From SIG588 sp045599305 (GTDB taxonomy: Bacteria; Bacillota; Clostridia; Oscillospirales; Acutalibacteraceae), in NCBI GenBank assembly GCA_045599305.1, contig JAZRVU010000016.1:1-23724 (forward strand): 23,724 nt of DNA. The letters are read 5' to 3'. Shown piece by piece: positions 20,196 to 23,724 of the stretch; the stretch's first letter is position 1, and every line of letters begins with the position of its first letter. The translations under genes and the position numbers were made by a program. The notes beneath the pieces are model-generated. The model made no database searches. It was not told the origin of the DNA and saw only the letters and a program-made list of their open reading frames with translations.

Positions 20196-21674
20196 TTATT
20201 TCAGGGTAACAAACAGGTCTTTCAATGCGGGGTATATCCTGCTGAACTTGCGGTATTGCGCCTCGTAGCGGGCGGCGATGACCGGGTCCGGCTCCACCGT
20301 GGCGGCCACGGCGACCAGTGCTTCGGCGCAGGCGGCCACGCTTTCATAGGCGCCGCATCCCACCATGGCCAGCATGGCACCACCGTAGCCGGGTCCCTCC
20401 TCGGCCGCGGGCAGTTCCAGCCGGATGTTCAGCACATTGGTAATGATCTTCTGCCACAGCGGTGATCTGGCACCGCCGCCGCAGAGTTTACTGCTGTCGA
20501 TGCGAATGCCGAGCGACTTTGCCACTTCGAAGCTGTCGCGGATGGCAAAAGCCACCCCCTCCAGCACCGCCTGTACCATATCGGCGCGGGTGGTATCCAT
20601 GCTCATCCCCACAAAGGCACCGCGTGCATCCACATCGTTGATCGGGCTGCGCTCCCCCATCAGGTACGGCAGGAAAAACACCGGATCGCACCCGAGACGT
20701 TCGTCGGTGATATCCGCCTGTTCGGCGGCAAAATCCTTGGTTTTGAGGATCTCCTCGCACAGCCACTTGTTGCAACTGGCCGCCGAAAGCATACACCCCA
20801 TCAGGTGCCAGCCGCCGCCCGCGTGGGCAAAGGCGTGCAGGGCGTTGTGCGGATCCACGTCAAAGGTATCGGACGCGATGAAAATGGTGCCGGAGGTACC
20901 CAGCGAGATATTGCAGGCGCCCGGTGTCACCGTACCGGTGCCCACCGCGGCGGCGGCGTTATCCCCCGCGCCGGCCACCACCCTGACTCCGGCGGGCAGA
21001 CCGAGCAATGCGGCCACCGACGGCAGCAGGGTGCCGGTCACCTCGTGGCTTTCAAAAAGCCGCGGCATCTGTGCCTCGGTCAGATCGCAGATCGCGAGCA
21101 TCTCTTGTGACCAGCATTTGTGCTGCACATCCAGCAGCAGCATGCCCGAGGCGTCGGAATAGTCGCAGGAGTGCACACCGGTGAGCAGATAATTGATGTA
21201 GTCCTTGGGCAGCATGATCTTTTTGATGCGGGCAAAGTTTTCCGGCTCATGCCGCTTCATCCACAAAAGTTTCGGTGCCGTGAAGCCGGCAAAGGCGATA
21301 TTGGCAGTGAGCGCGGAAAGCCGTTCTTTGCCGATCACCCCGTTAAGATAAGCCACCTCTTCGGCGGTGCGGCCGTCGTTCCAGAGAATGGCGGGACGGA
21401 TCACGCGATCCTCCTCATCCAGCGCCACCAGGCCGTGCATCTGCCCGCCGCAGCCGATACCGGCCACCGTGGCGGCGTCAACATCCTCCAGCAGTGCCCG
21501 GATACCGTCCACACAGGCGCGCCACCAATCGGCAGGCGCCTGCTCGCTCCAGCCGGGCTGCGGAAAACTCAGCGGATACTCCCGTGACACGGTGCGCAGT
21601 ATCTGCCCCGCACCGTCCACCAACAGCAGTTTCACCGCCGATGTACCGAGGTCAATTCCGATATATGTCCGCAT
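20196..21674 (-). CDS. xylB: FGGY carbohydrate kinase, probable xylulokinase
   Basis: A 492-residue FGGY kinase. The N-terminal phosphate loop GIDLGTSAVK (6-15), GQMHGLVALD (77-86, the MHG being typical of xylulokinases), WNDGR (98-102) and GAGDNAAAAVG with the catalytic base Asp238 are all present, as are GTSGTIF and the late GGGARSPLW segment. Xylulokinase phosphorylates D-xylulose with ATP to feed the pentose phosphate pathway. No xylose isomerase, transporter or XylR gene is in the window; its partners are two acetyltransferases and a membrane protein, so the natural substrate is less certain than the family call. The ATG has GGAGG 7 bases upstream and lies 17 bases after the GNAT gene. 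No terminator follows it. Confidence 0.9.
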   Translation of the reverse strand: MRTYIGIDLGTSAVKLLLVDGAGQILRTVSREYPLSFPQPGWSEQAPADWWRACVDGIRALLEDVDAATVAGIGCGGQMHGLVALDEEDRVIRPAILWNDGRTAEEVAYLNGVIGKERLSALTANIAFAGFTAPKLLWMKRHEPENFARIKKIMLPKDYINYLLTGVHSCDYSDASGMLLLDVQHKCWSQEMLAICDLTEAQMPRLFESHEVTGTLLPSVAALLGLPAGVRVVAGAGDNAAAAVGTGTVTPGACNISLGTSGTIFIASDTFDVDPHNALHAFAHAGGGWHLMGCMLSAASCNKWLCEEILKTKDFAAEQADITDERLGCDPVFFLPYLMGERSPINDVDARGAFVGMSMDTTRADMVQAVLEGVAFAIRDSFEVAKSLGIRIDSSKLCGGGARSPLWQKIITNVLNIRLELPAAEEGPGYGGAMLAMVGCGAYESVAACAEALVAVAATVEPDPVIAARYEAQYRKFSRIYPALKDLFVTLK

Positions 21675-21691
21675 CCCGATCCCTCCGCTTT

Positions 21692-22171
21692 TTAAAGTGT
21701 CAGCACGGCGACGGTCTCGCCGTCTTCCTGCTCCCCGTTTTCTCTGAAACCGAATGTATGATACAGCCGCGCGGCCACGGCGTTTTCCGGCTCATAGGAG
21801 AGCCAGCAGGCCTCGGCCGCCCCGCAGGGGAAACTGCGGATGTAATCGAGCGCCAGCCGCAGTGCCTCTTTGCCATACCCTTTTCCCTGATATGCTTTGT
21901 CGATCATAAACCGCCACAGGCAGTAATTCCCCTTTGCCACAGCAGGGCCCGGATCATTCGGATCTTCGCCGTAGCCGATCATCAGAAAGCCCACCGGCAC
22001 GTCGCCGTCGAAAACACCGAACGGCAGCGCCACGCCGCCGGCGGTGACGGTCAGATATGCCTCCACGATGCTCTCGGTGTTGGTGGCCACGAAATTTTTC
22101 TGTTCCTCTCCCACCGACAAACGCAGCAGCGCCCACACATTGTGATCGTCCACCTTTTGCAAAGTCAGCAT
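21692..22171 (-). CDS. GNAT acetyltransferase, diamine/spermidine N-acetyltransferase-like
   Basis: A 159-residue GNAT-fold enzyme that moves acetyl from acetyl-CoA to an amine. The acetyl-CoA loop is seen as KAYQGKGYGKEAL (motif A, Q/RxxGxG/A), preceded by YCLWRFMID and followed by LSYEPENAVAARLYHTFGF. This pattern is close to BltD/PaiA-type diamine acetyltransferases, so polyamines are candidate substrates. The frame is open further upstream, but the ATG at 22171 has AAGGAG 8 bases before it and lies one base after the previous gene's stop. It is the third gene of the minus-strand operon. Confidence 0.85.
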   Translation of the reverse strand: MLTLQKVDDHNVWALLRLSVGEEQKNFVATNTESIVEAYLTVTAGGVALPFGVFDGDVPVGFLMIGYGEDPNDPGPAVAKGNYCLWRFMIDKAYQGKGYGKEALRLALDYIRSFPCGAAEACWLSYEPENAVAARLYHTFGFRENGEQEDGETVAVLTL

Positions 22172-22172
22172 C

Positions 22173-22691
22173 TCACCTGCTCCTTTCGGCCTTGATCTCA
22201 TAATACACACAACGGTGCATCGCACCGCGATAGGAGATGTCCTCCGCGGCATCGATCTTCTGCATACCGCATTTTTCCATCACGCGGATGCTTGCCGCGT
22301 TTTCCTCAAACGCGCCTGCCCGGACAATGGCAAACCCGGCTCGGAACAGCGCCGTTATGGCGGCGCGCAGGGCTTCGGTGGCATAACCGTTATGCCACCG
22401 GGCCGGGTGGATGACATAGCCGACCTCCACCGTGTCGTCCGTCATGTCCACATCGTTGATCATGCCGATCAGCGTATTTTCAAGGTGGATGCCCCGCACG
22501 AAACGGGCATCGTCCCGGGAAAGCGTAATGATACGGTCAATCATGCCGAAAAGCGCCTCGTCCGACGCAAAGTCCGGCACCATATAGGTCTTTTTGATCT
22601 CTTCGTTTTCGAGCAGGGCGGCCAGCGTTTCTCTGTCGGCCGGCTCAAGCGGCCGCAGCACGAGCCGCCCGGTGATGATCTTTTCGGACAC
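22173..22691 (-). CDS. GNAT acetyltransferase, RimJ/RimL-like
   Basis: A 172-residue GNAT enzyme beginning (V)SEKIITGRLVLRPL, the usual start of RimJ/RimL-type acetyltransferases, with IGMINDVDMTDDTVEVGYVIHPARWHNG-type core (GYATEAL as motif A) and a late AASIRVMEKCGM segment. Many members acetylate protein N-termini or small amines; the substrate is open. I choose GTG 22691 because AAGGAG lies 8 bases before it. The GTG at 22700 overlaps the previous stop as GTGA but has no spacing to a ribosome site. It is the second gene of the operon, directly followed by another GNAT of a different subfamily. Confidence 0.85.
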   Translation of the reverse strand: MSEKIITGRLVLRPLEPADRETLAALLENEEIKKTYMVPDFASDEALFGMIDRIITLSRDDARFVRGIHLENTLIGMINDVDMTDDTVEVGYVIHPARWHNGYATEALRAAITALFRAGFAIVRAGAFEENAASIRVMEKCGMQKIDAAEDISYRGAMHRCVYYEIKAERSR

Positions 22692-22696
22692 GCGCC

Positions 22697-23551
22697 TCAC
22701 TCCTTCTGCTCGATCGAAAGGCCGTCAGCCTCCTCATACGTCACGGTAAATGTCACAGTTTCGCCGTCCTCATTGGTCAGCGTCACCTCGGCCGTGCCGT
22801 ACTGTTCGCCCTTGACTGTCAGCGCCGGCCAATCCGGATCAATGGTGATATCCCCCACAGCATCGCCCTCGGTCGCGGTGACCGTCCATGTGTGCTCGTC
22901 GCCGAGATAGTAACCGGCAGTGGGCGCAGGGGCTTCGGCGAAAAAGGTGAACCACACCGCTGCCAGCGTGACGGCCAATGTGATCGCCCCCGCCACGAGC
23001 CGTTCACGCTTTTTCGGTAGCAGCACAAGGATCAGCACGACTGTCAGCAGGGCGATAAAAATGACCGAGATCAGATCGTGCGGGAAATGGCGGATACAGG
23101 TGCCGAGAAAACAGATCCCCTGTACGCCGAGATAACCGGTCGCCACCGAAAGGATCAGGGCACTCCACAGGTTGCCTTTTTTCACGAACCACGCCAGCAT
23201 CCCACCGGGCAGGCAGGCGACTGTCCACCAAAACCAGTAGGAGTAATAGCGAAAGATGGCAAAGCCGTCCGCGTAAAACGGCACCTGAAAAAGGTAGATG
23301 AGCGGCTGACTGACGAGGAAAAACACAAAGGTCTTCACTCCCGCCTCCGGCGGCTTTTCGCAGTTTATGATGATCAGGAGCGCAAACAATATCCAGCACT
23401 CCAGCGTGGTACCCATGTTGGCAAAGGACGTTCCCGCGGTGAACGGAAGCCGCAGCAGCAGCGCGGTCACGGCAGCCGTGGCCACGGCAAAAATCAGCAC
23501 CCGCGGCCACGTCATCGGCGTTTCAAAAAACAGTTTTCGCAATTTTCGCAT
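22697..23551 (-). CDS. Polytopic membrane protein with extracytoplasmic beta domain
   Basis: A 284-residue protein with a basic N-terminus and about seven hydrophobic spans (near 15-35, 48-64, 73-91, 104-123, 127-150, 160-179 and 184-206). The last 78 residues are soluble and rich in Thr, Val and Glu with alternating patterns (VKGEQYGTAEVTLTNEDGE), like an Ig-like or bacterial surface beta fold, and would be outside the cell if the spans are counted rightly. I do not recognise a named family. The ATG has AGAGG 6-7 bases upstream and a promoter at 23590-23618. It is the first gene of an operon continuing through two GNAT genes and xylB. Confidence 0.8.
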   Translation of the reverse strand: MRKLRKLFFETPMTWPRVLIFAVATAAVTALLLRLPFTAGTSFANMGTTLECWILFALLIIINCEKPPEAGVKTFVFFLVSQPLIYLFQVPFYADGFAIFRYYSYWFWWTVACLPGGMLAWFVKKGNLWSALILSVATGYLGVQGICFLGTCIRHFPHDLISVIFIALLTVVLILVLLPKKRERLVAGAITLAVTLAAVWFTFFAEAPAPTAGYYLGDEHTWTVTATEGDAVGDITIDPDWPALTVKGEQYGTAEVTLTNEDGETVTFTVTYEEADGLSIEQKE

Positions 23552-23589
23552 ACGTTACCTCTTTTAATGAGCATATAACCTTTAGTGTT

Positions 23590-23618
23590 AGTATACCACA
23601 TCACAGGGGTGATTTCAA
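23590..23618 (-). promoter_or_regulatory. Promoter of the membrane protein-GNAT-GNAT-xylB operon
   Basis: On the minus strand TTGAAA (23618-23613), a 17-base spacer ending TGG, and TATACT (23595-23590) form a strong sigma-A promoter with an extended -10, about 40 bases before the first ATG. The spacer contains the small dyad TCAC...GTGA. Confidence 0.8.
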
Positions 23619-23624
23619 CACAGA

Positions 23625-23654
23625 AAAACGGCGAGCCGCCCGGCCCGCCGTTTT
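23625..23654 (-). terminator. Intrinsic terminator of the gene entering from the right edge
   Basis: AAAACGGCG (23625-23633) pairs with CGCCGTTTT (23646-23654) around a 12-base GC-rich loop. On the minus strand the stem ends in TTTTTCTGTG. It closes a transcript coming from beyond the right edge. Confidence 0.8.
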
Positions 23655-23666
23655 GGTGCGATCACA

Positions 23667-23724
23667 TTATTCCAACTGTCGGGGCAGTTTCAGACGAAGC
23701 TTCGGCGGGTATCGCCTGTCGAAC
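23667..23724 (-). CDS. C-terminal end of a gene cut by the right edge
   Basis: Eighteen codons end at TAA (23669-23667): FDRRYPPKLRLKLPRQLE. A terminator follows 12 bases later, so a coding end here is expected. A second frame ending TGA two codons further is also open but gives a less protein-like sequence. The family cannot be told from so short a piece. Confidence 0.4.
   Translation of the reverse strand, partial: FDRRYPPKLRLKLPRQLE

Noticed and set aside
19753..20268. Val/Ala-rich open frame on the plus strand
   Set aside because: It reads the complement of the Thr/Ala codon tract of the lipoprotein gene. The minus strand has signal peptide, lipobox, ribosome site and terminator.

Overview
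The window reads as a chromosomal segment of a spore-forming, GC-rich member of the Clostridia, most likely in the Oscillospirales/Ruminococcaceae area. The evidence is a SpmA/SpmB spore-maturation pair, a clostridial AbrB-type regulator with a C-terminal Cys4 knuckle, a tryptophan T-box leader, meso-diaminopimelate dehydrogenase, many intrinsic terminators and strong AGGAGG-type ribosome sites. The taxonomic call is inference; no rRNA is present.

Layout. 1-561 is a less GC-rich stretch downstream of the tmRNA gene. It holds the 5' part of a zinc-ribbon gene resembling DUF6431, a decayed coding tail and a tandem duplication, and looks like the edge of an integrated element at the 3' end of ssrA. 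562-911 is ssrA (minus) with a near-consensus promoter. 1064-1942 is a calcineurin-like phosphoesterase. 2120-6393 (minus) is a three-gene operon gltX-glnS-NERD protein. It is divergent from a PLP aminotransferase (6541-7737), and a dyad covers both promoters. 7741-9098 is a Trp-specific T-box leader and trpS, ending at a terminator shared with convergent ilvE (9158-10183, minus). spmA-spmB (minus) lie upstream of ilvE and are divergent from abrB (11543-11785), followed by ddh (11886-12869).

13112-15808 (minus) encodes a one-piece MacB-like ABC transporter. It is divergent from a two-gene heterodimeric ABC exporter (15978-19432), and two perfect palindromes lie between them. From 23551 leftwards runs a tight minus-strand operon: polytopic membrane protein, two GNAT acetyltransferases, an FGGY kinase annotated as xylulokinase, and probably a Thr-rich lipoprotein. 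The lipoprotein gene sits between two direct copies of one half of an intrinsic terminator. A gene entering from the right edge shows only its last codons.

Most of the window is core housekeeping: translation and trans-translation, amino-acid metabolism, sporulation and cell-wall precursor supply. The least explained parts are the ssrA-proximal element edge, the terminator-half duplication around the lipoprotein gene, the extra terminator arm in the trpS leader, and the kinase/acetyltransferase/membrane-protein operon. No CRISPR array, complete insertion sequence, rRNA or tRNA gene was seen.
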